Of a stretch of DNA of 64,000 nt, positions 55,243-64,000 are shown piece by piece. The position numbers were made by a program, and so were the translations under genes. Position 1 is the first letter of the stretch; every line of letters begins with the position of its first letter. The notes under the pieces were generated by a model. The model was not told the origin of the DNA and did not search any database. It was given only the letters and a program-made list of their open reading frames with translations. The stretch is taken from positions 930,001 to 994,000 of the forward strand of contig NZ_QYYG01000001.1 of assembly GCF_003591175.1 (NCBI RefSeq), in the 5' to 3' direction. Source of the DNA: Serratia inhibens. GTDB taxonomy: Bacteria; Pseudomonadota; Gammaproteobacteria; Enterobacterales; Enterobacteriaceae.

Positions 55243-55974
55243 CGAGGGTATAGCACCAGCCTTGAAACAAGAAAAGTCAGCACGGGAACGGTTAGCTGTG
55301 AACAAGCTTTTTTGCGTGCGGTGTTCAATGAGTTAAAACGACTCGGCGAATGGTCGCTGCCAAATCCATTGGAAAACATCAGAGAGTTTGATCAGCCAGA
55401 AAAGGAAATGGCATGGTTGAACAATGAGAAAATAAAAGCACTGATAAACGCCTGCCATACTCATGGCAACCCAGAGTTAACACTCATCGTAAAGATATGC
55501 CTATCAACTGGTGCCAGATGGAATGAGGCCGCAAAACTAAGGCCATCGCAGATATCAAAATATAAAATCACGTATACCAACACCAAAGGGAAGAAAAACA
55601 GAACTGTACCCATCTCGAAAGAATTATATGACGAGCTCACAATACTGGATGAAAAGGAGTTTGATCCTTGCTACAAGCAATTTTATAGAGTTCTGCGACT
55701 GGCGAATATAACCTTGCCAGAAGGACAAATGACGCATGTGCTCCGCCATACCTTTGCTAGCCACTTCATGATGGGTGGGGGGAATATCATAGTCTTGCAG
55801 CGCATCCTTGGGCACTCAGATATCAGGGTAACGATGCGCTACGCCCATTTCGCGCCAGACCATTTAGAGGAGGCAATAGCGCTCAACCCACTGACACAGA
55901 CGTACAAGGACAGTGGCGGCAAAGTGGCGACAGAGGAAGAAAAAGGGTGTAATACGGTAGAACAGGAAGCGTGA
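55243..55974 (+). pseudogene. P2-type tyrosine integrase, N-terminally truncated
   Basis: The frame is open from 55243 (preceded by a stop) and resembles P2 integrase from about STGTVSCEQAFLRAVFNELK onward; no good start exists (a TTG at 55312 is the first candidate). The catalytic residues are all present: Arg in STGARWNEAAKL, HxxR in HVLRHTFASHF, His in LGHSDIRVTM and Tyr in RYAHFAPDHL. The first ~95-100 residues, including the arm-binding domain, are missing. It ends 46 bases before the sdsR terminator, with the 13-base att-like repeat between, consistent with integration at sdsR. Confidence 0.85.
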
Positions 55975-56019
55975 TAAGTGGTTGTTTTGCTTGTAAGTTA
56001 CTGTTTTAAAATGATAAAC

Positions 56020-56123
56020 AAAAAAAGACCGAATACGATTCCTATATTCGGTCTAGGGAAATGGCTCTTGGGAGAGAGCCGTGCGCTAAAAGTTGGCATT
56101 TTGTGCAGGGCTTGTTCAGCCAT
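56020..56123 (-). ncRNA. sdsR: SdsR (RyeB) small RNA
   Basis: On the minus strand this region reads AATGCCAACTTTTAGCGCAC, then GGCTCTCTCCCAAGAGCC and a final GACCGAATA...TATTCGGTC hairpin with seven T. These match E. coli/Salmonella SdsR, a sigma-S-dependent ~104-base RNA that represses tolC, ompD, mutS and others via Hfq. The 5' end at ~56123 is estimated by analogy. Neighbouring yebY-yebZ-yobA is the same context as in E. coli. The antisense RNA RyeA is expected on the plus strand but its ends cannot be seen. The terminator doubles as the prophage attachment site. Confidence 0.85.
56023..56035. repeat. att-like 13-base repeat, right copy (in sdsR terminator)
   Basis: AAAAGACCGAATA, identical to 47380-47392. 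It forms the 3' arm of the sdsR terminator, so integration here rebuilds the terminator. Confidence 0.6.
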
Positions 56124-56257
56124 GCACTTTAAGAGTAGCTTACCGCGCTAGTTTTGCCAGCCTCGCACACGGGCGGTGATAGTTGCGTTGTGGAATTAAC
56201 CCCGCGCAATTTTTCAGCACCGGTTAACCTCTGGCTAAGCCTTTGTGGAGCAAGCCA

Positions 56258-56599
56258 TTAGTTCGCGCACAGCTTCTCGGCGCGCTCCCGGTATGGCTCT
56301 GTACTCATTTTTTTGCCGGGATTGGCTGCGTCATCCAGCAGGATCACATCCAGCGGCTGGGCGCGCTGCTGCCCCGCTTTCACCTGCGCTTCTGCGGCGG
56401 CGTTGAGCGGGTATTGCATCAGCGTGCTGTTGTTAAGCACAAACAGTGCGCCGCCACTGCGGCATTGCAGCGTCACTTCTTCTTTGGTGAACGCCCATTG
56501 CTTACCGTATTCCAGCTTGGTGATGTTAACCAGTTGGTCTGCCGCCAGCGCGCCGGTCGCGGTGGCCAGCAGCGTAATGCCAAGTAATACCGATTTCAT
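56258..56599 (-). CDS. yebY: YebY family (DUF2511) periplasmic protein
   Basis: 113 residues with a signal peptide (MKSVLLGITLLATATGALAA). Two cysteines (TLQCRSGG and the C-terminal EKLCAN) probably form a disulfide. In E. coli yebY follows the copper genes yebZ-yobA and sdsR; the same order holds here. Role in copper homeostasis is inferred from this context. It lies 69 bases after yebZ. Confidence 0.88.
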   Translation of the reverse strand: MKSVLLGITLLATATGALAADQLVNITKLEYGKQWAFTKEEVTLQCRSGGALFVLNNSTLMQYPLNAAAEAQVKAGQQRAQPLDVILLDDAANPGKKMSTEPYRERAEKLCAN

Positions 56600-56668
56600 G
56601 TTATGGCCTTAAGGTTGCTATTTGATTCAATTTTCCCGCAGTTTAGGGGCATCCGGCAAGCCGCAATG

Positions 56669-57550
56669 TTATACCGGCGCATAGGTTGCAAATAAACTGA
56701 CCAGCAGCAGTACGCAAGCGCCCAGCACAACCTCAATCCAGCAGGCCAGCACCAGCCCGCGCTGTGCCAGCCTGGGTACGCTGCTCATCGCCGGTACGAT
56801 AGCGTAACGGTTTGCCAGCGCCACCATAACCATCAGCGCCACCAGCGCGGTTTTAAACAACAACAGACGCTGGTATGGCGAAGCCACGTCCAGCGGCCAG
56901 TTGCCGAGAATAATCAAACTGTTAATTACGCCGGTCAATATCACCAACGCCACCGCCAGGTGCCCCCAGCGCGAAAAACGTATCAAGGTGCTCACCGCGT
57001 CGCTGCGCCACTGCGGTTGAGCGAGATAGCGCAGGCAAATCAACAACGGCAGCAGGCTGCCAAACCAATAACCGGCGGCCAACAGATGCAGCGCATGGTT
57101 AAAACGGTGCAGCGCGCCGAGTGCGCCCCCATGCATCGCCGCATGGCCGATAAACGCCATGCTGACCAGCAACAACGTGGAAAGCAGCGCCAAGAGCTGC
57201 GCGCGGCGTTGATCCGGCAACCACAGGCTCAATACTGCCAGCAGCGACATCCCCAAATGCCAGCGCCAGACCTCGCCGAAGGTGGTGCCCAGCACCGCCC
57301 ACCAAATATCGGGTTGCCAGGTGTCGGCCCAGCCATCCCCCATCTGCCCGGCCTGAATAGCCAGCAGCGCCACGGCAGAAAGCCCGGCGAGCCAGGTGCC
57401 GGAGACCAGTAAAGGACGCACGTCGCGAGAGAGATACGGGGAAAGGCGCTGCGGCGACAATAAGGCGGTGAACAGGCTGGTGCCAAACATCAGCATCACC
57501 GCCGCAAAGTGCGCAAAGCGACACAGAACAAACAGGGTCGCCAGACTCAT
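56669..57550 (-). CDS. yebZ: CopD-family copper import/resistance membrane protein YebZ
   Basis: 293 residues with about eight membrane helices. CopD proteins move copper between periplasm and cytoplasm together with CopC. Conserved histidines and methionines lie in RFAHFAAVMLMFGTSLF, RWHLGMSLLAV and AFIGHAAMHGGALGALHRFN. It starts two bases after the yobA stop, so CopC and CopD are made together. Confidence 0.92.
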   Translation of the reverse strand: MSLATLFVLCRFAHFAAVMLMFGTSLFTALLSPQRLSPYLSRDVRPLLVSGTWLAGLSAVALLAIQAGQMGDGWADTWQPDIWWAVLGTTFGEVWRWHLGMSLLAVLSLWLPDQRRAQLLALLSTLLLVSMAFIGHAAMHGGALGALHRFNHALHLLAAGYWFGSLLPLLICLRYLAQPQWRSDAVSTLIRFSRWGHLAVALVILTGVINSLIILGNWPLDVASPYQRLLLFKTALVALMVMVALANRYAIVPAMSSVPRLAQRGLVLACWIEVVLGACVLLLVSLFATYAPV

Positions 57551-57552
57551 GC

Positions 57553-57936
57553 TTAGTTAACGGTGAAGCTGTACTGGCCTTTGGTTTTATGACCGTCGAC
57601 CGAAACCACATGCCAGCTGACGTTATATTTACCGGCAGCCAGATCATCTTCGATAGGCAAATTGATCTGGGTGTTGTTGTTCGCCTCAATCTGCAATTTA
57701 CCGGTTTTTACTTTGGCATCGTTCGGGCCGGTAATTTTCACGCCGCTGAAGTTAGGCTCAATGCCTTCGGAAAAATTGAGCGTCAGCACCTTCGGTGCCG
57801 GGCTGACGATGGCATCTTCCGCCGGCGTCTGCACTTTCAAATGGGCATGCGCCAGCGCCTGCTGCGAGGACAACCCGACAAACAGCACGAAAATGGTAGA
57901 AAACAGGCGATACGAAGAACGAATTTTACCGATCAC
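57553..57936 (-). CDS. yobA: CopC-family periplasmic copper-binding protein YobA
   Basis: 127 residues. The signal peptide ends ALAHA and the mature chain starts HLKVQTPAEDA, giving the N-terminal histidine that binds Cu(II) in CopC proteins. C-terminal histidines in WHVVSVDGHKTKG complete the site. Beta-sandwich fold, periplasmic. First gene of yobA-yebZ-yebY. Confidence 0.93.
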   Translation of the reverse strand: MIGKIRSSYRLFSTIFVLFVGLSSQQALAHAHLKVQTPAEDAIVSPAPKVLTLNFSEGIEPNFSGVKITGPNDAKVKTGKLQIEANNNTQINLPIEDDLAAGKYNVSWHVVSVDGHKTKGQYSFTVN

Positions 57937-58242
57937 AGTGATATCCCTTAAAGCAATAATCGAGGGTGATAAGGGTTAAGGCCGGCAGCCGGAACCCACC
58001 GCAGATGATTGCGCCACGGGTAAACAGAAGAACAGGAATAACGGCTAACCCGCTGTTTTGACTCTCTACCTTCCCTGTAGCGTATCGAATTAAATGATAA
58101 CGAGACTCGATCCGTAAGTCGAGCAGAACGCTGGCATTCTGCGATCTGGCAGCACGTATCGCTGCTAACCCATGCTGAATGCAGGGCATAAAAAAACCGC
58201 GCACCAGGCAAAGCCCGACGCGCGGTTTTTCAGCGGGGGTTA
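57937..58242. other. Intergenic region with ftnA terminator
   Basis: 306 bases between the yobA start and ftnA stop, holding the yobA promoter. A terminator hairpin at 58192-58230 (AAAAACCGCG / CGCGGTTTTT) ends ftnA on the minus strand. A minus-strand frame across the rest looks incidental. Confidence 0.5.
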
Positions 58243-58761
58243 TTAGCCCTGGCCGTTGCCGTTTTCACCGGCTGCACCCATCTTCTTCAGATCTTTATCA
58301 ATGAAGAACAGAGCCTTGCCGCTATTGCCCACCAGCGCCAGTTTATCCAGCACGGATTTGAACAGTTTCTCTTCTTCATGCTGCTCAGCGACATACCATT
58401 GCAGGAAGTTGAAGGTAGAGTAGTCATGAGCGGTCATTGCCGCGTGCGCCAGCTCGTTGATCTGGCGAGTAATCAGTTGCTCATGTTCGTAAGTCTGTTG
58501 GAACACGTCCGCCAGGGATTCGAACTCAACCGGCGGTGCGGCGATGGTGCCCAACAGCGGCAGGGAGCCGGTATCGCTCAGATAATCGAACAGACGTTGC
58601 ATGTGCTGCATCTCTTCCTGAGAATGCTCTTTAAGAAATGCAGCCGCGCCTTCAAAGCCTTTATCGCTGCACCATGCGCTCATTTGCAGGTACATGTTGG
58701 CGGAATAAAATTCCAGATTCAGTTGCTCATTCAGCTTTTTGGTCATTTCTTGCGTCAGCAT
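58243..58761 (-). CDS. ftnA: Non-heme ferritin FtnA
   Basis: 172 residues from ATG 58761, preceded by GGGAT. The protein matches E. coli FtnA along its four-helix body. The ferroxidase-centre glutamates and histidine lie in [13 protein letters not shown] and [19 protein letters not shown], with the later ones in [12 protein letters not shown]. The C-terminus has a short Gly/Asn-rich tail ([10 protein letters not shown]). It stores iron as a 24-mer shell. Alternative starts up to 58824 are unsupported. Confidence 0.95.
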   Translation of the reverse strand: MLTQEMTKKLNEQLNLEFYSANMYLQMSAWCSDKGFEGAAAFLKEHSQEEMQHMQRLFDYLSDTGSLPLLGTIAAPPVEFESLADVFQQTYEHEQLITRQINELAHAAMTAHDYSTFNFLQWYVAEQHEEEKLFKSVLDKLALVGNSGKALFFIDKDLKKMGAAGENGNGQG

Positions 58762-58916
58762 AATTATCCCTTTTATTTGCAGGTGTCGATTTAATTTTTC
58801 CGCATTATGCCTTGGCAAGAACAAAATAAAAACACCTGATTTACATTAGACTCAACTTTATTTTTAAGTGCTTTAAAATCAATTTGTTATATTAAAACCA
58901 AATTGTTCATCCAAAT

Positions 58917-58935
58917 TATTATGATAATTATTTTC
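58917..58935. promoter_or_regulatory. Fur box upstream of ftnA
   Basis: TATTATGATAATTATTTTC matches the 19-base Fur consensus at 15 of 19 positions. It lies about 155 bases before ftnA in a very AT-rich stretch. In E. coli, Fur bound far upstream of ftnA relieves H-NS silencing; the distance here fits such a mode. Confidence 0.6.
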
Positions 58936-59134
58936 ATCTGTATATTTAACCAAAAAGCGAATCATTCTTATTTGATAAAATAAATGGATTGCATTGCCTT
59001 CGGCATAATAAATAATCGCTGACGGCCAACGTTATTCCCACCCCCCTGCTCTCCTTGCGCTTCAGGCTTGCCAAGCGCCGCCGTGTGCATTACCTTCTGC
59101 GCTGATCCAATGCGGTGACAGTAAGGAGAATACG

Positions 59135-59365
59135 GTGGGTTACAATCTGGCAGAGCTTTCCAAAGAAGAGATGGACAAAGTAAACGTTGATCTCGCGGCT
59201 TCCGGCGTGGCGTTTAAAGAACGCTATAACATGCCGGTGATCCCGGAAATGGTTGAGCGCGAACAGCCGGCGCACCTGCGCGACTATTTCCGCGAACGCG
59301 TGGCGTTCTATCGCGTCGAATCACACAAGTATTCGCGCCTGCCGTACGAGCCGAAATCCAGGTAA
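59135..59365 (+). CDS. holE: DNA polymerase III theta subunit
   Basis: 76 residues, GTG start after AAGGAG. HolE binds and stabilises the epsilon proofreading exonuclease in the polymerase III core. The N-terminus [20 protein letters not shown] and the segment [15 protein letters not shown] are typical. It lies between ftnA and pip, close to its E. coli context (yobA-holE-yobB). Confidence 0.94.
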   Translation: MGYNLAELSKEEMDKVNVDLAASGVAFKERYNMPVIPEMVEREQPAHLRDYFRERVAFYRVESHKYSRLPYEPKSR

Positions 59366-59366
59366 A

Positions 59367-59391
59367 AAAACCCGCCGTTATGGCGGGTTTT
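59367..59391. terminator. Bidirectional terminator between holE and pip
   Basis: Stem AAAACCCGCC / GGCGGGTTTT with a five-base loop between two convergent genes. Confidence 0.85.
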
Positions 59392-59394
59392 GCG

Positions 59395-60399
<1,005 letters not shown>

Positions 60400-60507
60400 T
60401 CAGGTCAACGGTAAAACCCGAAAACTCCTACACTCTCCAACAAGTTAACGTGCGTTTGCTTAAAATGGCTGCAAAATACCCTTTGCTCCATGCAGCCAAT
60501 CTGCGCA

Positions 60508-60933
60508 TCAACCTCTTTTGCGCAAGTGCGGCTCGCGCATTTCCTGAGCTGTTTTCGCTTCAATGCTCAGTTCCGCCGTTGGCCGCAATAGCAGACGTGC
60601 CAGGCCAATAGGCTCTCCGGTTTCCAGGCAGTAGCCATATTCGCCGTTGTAAAGCCGGGTCAGCGCTGCGGCGATCTTCGGCAGCAAGCGGCTTTCACGA
60701 TCCAACTGGCGGAACAATAATCGCAGGTCTTCTTCTCGCGCGGCTTTATCCGCTTCGTCACCGGTCAACTCCCCGCCGTCGATGTCACGTTTCAACGCAT
60801 CGATGTGCTGCAGCAATTTTTGCTGCTCCTCCAGCAAGCATTGGCGAAAAAATGCCTGCTGTGCCGGGTTCATATAATCAGACTCCGGCATGGCCAGGAG
60901 CTGCTGTGGGTTTAACAAGGAAATAACGGTCAT
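60508..60933 (-). CDS. DksA/TraR-family protein lacking the zinc cysteines
   Basis: 141 residues from ATG 60933 (GGAG six bases upstream). It has the DksA architecture: an N-terminal helix, a long coiled coil (FRQCLLEEQQKLLQHIDALK ... RLLFRQLDRES) and the C-terminal globular region. The canonical four-cysteine zinc site (YGYCxxCG and CIDCK) is reduced to a single Cys: GEYGYCLETGEPIG and LSIEAKTAQEMRE. This resembles the zinc-independent DksA2 of Pseudomonas, which supports ppGpp action under zinc limitation. The coiled-coil tip Asp pair typical of DksA (DxxA) should be checked; here the tip reads DIDGGELTGDEADKA. Confidence 0.85.
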   Translation of the reverse strand: MTVISLLNPQQLLAMPESDYMNPAQQAFFRQCLLEEQQKLLQHIDALKRDIDGGELTGDEADKAAREEDLRLLFRQLDRESRLLPKIAAALTRLYNGEYGYCLETGEPIGLARLLLRPTAELSIEAKTAQEMREPHLRKRG

Positions 60934-61126
60934 TGCGCTCTCCGGTGATAATTTATTTGTTATATTATAACATATCAATCCAATTAAGCAGCCGTTCATA
61001 AAAAACAAAATACTCACGCTTAACAAGCAATTGACTAAAACATACGTTTTCATGCTTGCAACCAAGCGGTGTAAGGTGGTTAATGGCTTAGCAAACCACC
61101 CACCCATAGGTAACTGAGAGGCCATC

Positions 61127-61237
61127 ATGAGTAAGGGAATGGATAGCAAGAAAAATGCGAAGAAGAAGCCGTTGAAAACCCCTGCAGAAAAACGTGCAGG
61201 CAAGCGCGCCAAAAAAGGGCAAACGTCCGGCGAGTAA
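61127..61237 (+). CDS. 36-residue lysine-rich small protein
   Basis: ATG 61127 to TAA 61237, with GAGAGG seven bases upstream and a terminator just after. The product is very basic (DSKKNAKKKPLKTPAEKRAG then KRAKKGQTSGE). Lysine-rich with 12 Lys of 36 residues, it is similar in style to short nucleic-acid- or ribosome-binding peptides. No database family is claimed. Both signals flanking it indicate a real small gene, though expression is unproven. Confidence 0.6.
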   Translation: MSKGMDSKKNAKKKPLKTPAEKRAGKRAKKGQTSGE

Positions 61238-61257
61238 GCGAACTTCTAACCGTAATT

Positions 61258-61280
61258 AAACCCGCCGAGGCGGGTTTTTT
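61258..61280 (+). terminator. Terminator of the small basic gene
   Basis: AAACCCGCC / GGCGGGTTT stem with a two-base loop and TTTTTTG, 20 bases after the stop at 61237. Confidence 0.8.
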
Positions 61281-61309
61281 GTTGCCTGAAATTACCGGAG
61301 TGAATACCG

Positions 61310-62056
61310 ATGCCTCGCTTGATTATCGCTGCCGCTCAGTACCACGCGGTGGCGGCTGATATTGAACGCAATTTGAACCACCATCTGAGATTTATCCGCC
61401 AGGCCGCTGCACAACATGTGCAGTTGCTGATTTTTCCTGAACTTTCGCTGACCGGTTACGAGCTCAATGCTGCCAGTCGTTTAGCCCTTACGCTTGACGA
61501 CCCGCGTTTGCAGCCGCTAGCCGATGCGGCTAAGCAACAACAGATGACGCTTGTTGTCGGCGCTCCGCTCAATGATGGCACTGAGTTGTTTATAGGCGCA
61601 CTCACGTTCCGCCCCGACGGCAACCGAAATGCCTACACCAAACAACATCTGCACGGTGCGGAAAAAGAGATATTCTGTCCCGGCAATGGCGGCGCACTGT
61701 TGACGGTGAGCCAACGACGGATCGCCCTGGCGATTTGCGCTGACACCGCGCACCCAGAACATGTTGCCGATGCCGCAATAGCCGGTGCTGAGATCTACGC
61801 CGCCGGCGTGTTGGTTTCTCAAGCCGGTTACTCCATCGACAGCTCTAACTTGGCGAGTTATGCGCAACGACATGGCGTGGTCACCTTGATGGCTAACCAT
61901 GCCGGCCCTACCGGTGGCTGGGTCCCGGCCGGCAGAAGCGCAATATGGGATGAAACAGGTCAACAGGTGGCCAGCGTACCAGATAGCAGTCAAGGGTTGC
62001 TGATCGCAGAAAACCGCCCCAGCGGTTGGCACGGGCACTACTGCCGGTTAAGCTAA
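61310..62056 (+). CDS. yobB: Carbon-nitrogen hydrolase (nitrilase superfamily), YobB-like
   Basis: 248 residues. Glu-Lys-Cys triad of nitrilase-superfamily amidases is visible: E44 in LIFPELSLTGYE, Lys in NAYTKQHLHGAEKEIF and Cys in IALAICADTAHPE. A typical substrate would be a small amide. E. coli YobB at the same place (between holE and exoX) is a shorter relative. 26 bases upstream of exoX. Confidence 0.82.
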   Translation: MPRLIIAAAQYHAVAADIERNLNHHLRFIRQAAAQHVQLLIFPELSLTGYELNAASRLALTLDDPRLQPLADAAKQQQMTLVVGAPLNDGTELFIGALTFRPDGNRNAYTKQHLHGAEKEIFCPGNGGALLTVSQRRIALAICADTAHPEHVADAAIAGAEIYAAGVLVSQAGYSIDSSNLASYAQRHGVVTLMANHAGPTGGWVPAGRSAIWDETGQQVASVPDSSQGLLIAENRPSGWHGHYCRLS

Positions 62057-62082
62057 CGTTGTGTAGTGACCCTGAGGAAACC

Positions 62083-62751
62083 ATGATTTTACGCGTAATT
62101 GACACTGAAACCTGCGGGCTGGACGGCGGCGTGGTAGAAGTCGCCTCCATTGACCTGATCGACGGTCAAATCGCCAACCCGATGAGCGATTTGGTCAGCC
62201 CCGATCGGCCCATTGGCATTGAAGCGATGGCTATCCACCATATCACCGAACAGATGGTCGAGGGTAAGCCGCGCATCGCGGTAGCGATCGGCCGCTATCT
62301 GGGCAGCCCCTACTATGTGGCGCACAATGCGGCTTTCGATCGCGGCGTGCTGCCGGAAATGCGCGGTGCCTGGATATGCACCATGAAGCTGGCGCGCACT
62401 CTGTACCCGGACATCAAATATGGCAACCAGTATCTGCGCTATGCGCTGAATCTTGAGGTGCAATTGCCGCAAGACACCACGCTGTACCCACACCGGGCGC
62501 TGTACGATTGCTATGTCACCGCCGCACTGCTGCAACGCATCATCAAGGATTCAGGTTGGACGCCGGAACAAATGGCGCAAATCACCGAACAGCCGGTGTT
62601 GCTGAAGAAGTTCAAATTCGGCAAGTATCGCGGGCAGGAAATTGATCGCATTGCGCAGGAGGATCCCGGCTATCTGCGCTGGATGTTGAAGTCCATTGAA
62701 GATCTCAGCCCGGACATGAAGCACACGCTGAAATACTATCTGATTGGTTGA
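62083..62751 (+). CDS. exoX: Exodeoxyribonuclease X (DEDD family)
   Basis: 222 residues from ATG 62083, four bases after GAGG; longer starts are not supported. ExoX is a 3'-5' exonuclease acting in mismatch repair and UV recovery. DEDD-h signature: Asp/Glu in VIDTETCGL, Asp in AHNAAFDRGVLPE, and His/Asp in PHRALYDCYVTAALL. The C-terminal FGKYRGQEI...DPGYLRWML element, also found in ExoX relatives, is retained. Confidence 0.95.
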   Translation: MILRVIDTETCGLDGGVVEVASIDLIDGQIANPMSDLVSPDRPIGIEAMAIHHITEQMVEGKPRIAVAIGRYLGSPYYVAHNAAFDRGVLPEMRGAWICTMKLARTLYPDIKYGNQYLRYALNLEVQLPQDTTLYPHRALYDCYVTAALLQRIIKDSGWTPEQMAQITEQPVLLKKFKFGKYRGQEIDRIAQEDPGYLRWMLKSIEDLSPDMKHTLKYYLIG

Positions 62752-62784
62752 AAAAGCGGGCAGCAACCGCCGCCCGCCTGCAGA

Positions 62785-64000
62785 TTACTCCGCCAGCGCC
62801 AAAATAAAGGCGTATTCCAGCGCAATGTCCTCATAGGCTTTGAAACGCCCGGACTTGCCGCCGTGGCCGGAATCCATATCGGTATACAGCAGCAGCTGAC
62901 GATCGTCGGTTTTCAGCTCGCGCAGCTTCGCCACCCACTTGGCCGGTTCCCAGTACTGTACCTGCGAATCGTGCAGCCCGGTGGTCACCAGCATATGCGG
63001 GTAATCTTGCGCTTTCACCTGATCGTACGGGCTGTATTGTTTGATGTAATCGTAATACGCCTGATCGTTCGGGTTGCCCCATTCGTCGTATTCGCCGGTG
63101 GTCAGCGGGATAGACTCATCCAGCATGGTGGTGACCACATCGACAAAAGGCACCTGCGCCACGATGCCGTTAAACAGCTGCGGCGCCTGATTGATCACCG
63201 TCCCCATCAGCAGGCCGCCGGCGCTACCGCCCATGGCGAAGACCCGTTTGGCATCGCCATAACCCTGCGCGACCAGCGTTTCGGTCACGTCGATAAAATC
63301 GTTGAAGGTATTTTGCTTCTTGAACAGCTTGCCGTCCTCATACCACAGCTGCCCCAGCTCGCCGCCACCGCGAATGTGCGCCAGAACGAAGACAAAACCG
63401 CGATCCAGCAGGCTCAAGCGGCTGGCGCTGAAGGCCGGATCCATGCTGCTGCCGTAAGAGCCGTAACCGTAAACCATCAACGGGTTGCTGCCCCGAATGA
63501 AACGATCCTGGCGATAAACCAGCGAGACCGGCACCTCGACGCCATCACGCGCCTTTACCCATACCCGCTCGCTGCGGTAATTTTCCGGTGTGAAGTTTTT
63601 CACTTCCTGCTGCTTGAGCATCATGCGCTCGCCGCTGTCGAGATTAAGCTCATACAGCGTGGTCGGCGTGGTCATCGAAGAGTAGCCGTAGCGCAGCAGT
63701 TCGGTTTCCGGCTCCGGATTGTAGGCCAGCCAGGTGGTATAGGTCGGATCGTCAAAAGCGATGCGCTTCACTTCACCGCTCTGCCAGTGGATCTGGCGCA
63801 ACTGAGTCAGGCCTTCACTGCGCTCCTCCACCACCAGCCAGTCACGGAACAGGCTGAAGCCCTCCAGCATCACCTCGACACGTGGAGCGATAAGCTCCTG
63901 CCACTGCGCCTCATCGGCCAGCTCGCTCTGATACAGGCCAAAGTTCTTGCCGTCCTTGTTGGAACGGATATAGAAATGCTGATGATAATGATCGATGCCG
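62785..64000 (-). CDS. ptrB: Oligopeptidase B (C-terminal part; 5' end beyond window)
   Basis: Open to the right edge, about 405 residues visible of a ~690-residue enzyme. Prolyl-oligopeptidase family S9A; cleaves peptides after Arg and Lys. The catalytic domain is complete: Ser in [12 protein letters not shown], Asp in [13 protein letters not shown] and His in [12 protein letters not shown]. The part before ~200 residues is beta-propeller ([17 protein letters not shown]). The same ExoX-PtrB convergent pair occurs in E. coli. Confidence 0.95.
   Translation of the reverse strand, partial: GIDHYHQHFYIRSNKDGKNFGLYQSELADEAQWQELIAPRVEVMLEGFSLFRDWLVVEERSEGLTQLRQIHWQSGEVKRIAFDDPTYTTWLAYNPEPETELLRYGYSSMTTPTTLYELNLDSGERMMLKQQEVKNFTPENYRSERVWVKARDGVEVPVSLVYRQDRFIRGSNPLMVYGYGSYGSSMDPAFSASRLSLLDRGFVFVLAHIRGGGELGQLWYEDGKLFKKQNTFNDFIDVTETLVAQGYGDAKRVFAMGGSAGGLLMGTVINQAPQLFNGIVAQVPFVDVVTTMLDESIPLTTGEYDEWGNPNDQAYYDYIKQYSPYDQVKAQDYPHMLVTTGLHDSQVQYWEPAKWVAKLRELKTDDRQLLLYTDMDSGHGGKSGRFKAYEDIALEYAFILALAE

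Noticed and set aside
57926-58211. Two overlapping minus-strand frames between yobA and ftnA
   Set aside because: No ribosome site, atypical composition, crosses the ftnA terminator; treated as non-coding.

Overview
The window is a 64 kb piece of an enterobacterial chromosome, almost certainly Serratia. The proline iminopeptidase at 59.4-60.3 kb is very close to, but not identical with, the S. marcescens enzyme. Gene order matches that of Escherichia relatives in two places: hemA-prfA-prmC-sirB2-sirB1-kdsA / lolB-ispE-prs / ychH-pth-ychF, and sdsR-yebY-yebZ-yobA / holE-yobB-exoX-ptrB. A relative such as S. plymuthica, S. liquefaciens or S. proteamaculans is my inference, not something the sequence proves.

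Layout. 0-17.2 kb is core housekeeping: the mfd tail, the transporter DauA, heme and translation-termination genes, an AA10 copper-oxidase-like secreted protein, lipoprotein sorting, isoprenoid and PRPP synthesis, Pth, a second SulP transporter and YchF. 17.3-25.5 kb is an AT-richer island. Two nearly identical terminator hairpins (27 of 28 bases) flank it, and it carries a P4-type integrase tail, a CoiA-like putative nuclease, an IS3-family transposase tail, and a tightly coupled three-gene operon of Mrr-like nuclease, small middle protein and zinc-hook SMC ATPase. That operon looks like a Lamassu / ABC-three-component antiphage system. 25.5-30 kb has a YhfG-Fic pair, a ClpP paralogue, an ArsR-SRPBCC pair, a universal stress protein and an NlpA-like lipoprotein. 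29-38.6 kb holds a ribose-type ABC importer with two binding proteins, a DhnA-type aldolase and a DcuS/CitA-type two-component system.

38.6-44.6 kb carries small exported proteins of unknown role that share a motif, a DUF2975-XRE pair, the enoyl reductase FabV, an isochorismatase-like hydrolase and a LexA-box-controlled unknown gene. 44.9-56.0 kb is a graveyard of prophages at the 3' end of the small RNA gene sdsR. It contains a lambda-type integrase broken at a run of 13 C, a P2/186-like regulatory and replication block with a nonsense-mutated CI repressor, a cII-A deletion fusion, cargo genes including a DUF262-HNH restriction-like protein, a portal-gene tail and a P2-type integrase tail. 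A 13-base att-like repeat occurs at 47.38 and 56.02 kb. From 56 kb to the end the core resumes: copper genes, ferritin, HolE, Pip, a zinc-less DksA homologue, ExoX and PtrB.

The most interesting items are the Lamassu-like operon and its duplicated-terminator boundaries, the P2-remnant cargo, the AA10 protein whose copper-brace histidine is not at the predicted mature N-terminus, and the cluster of small exported proteins. No tRNA, rRNA or CRISPR array was seen.
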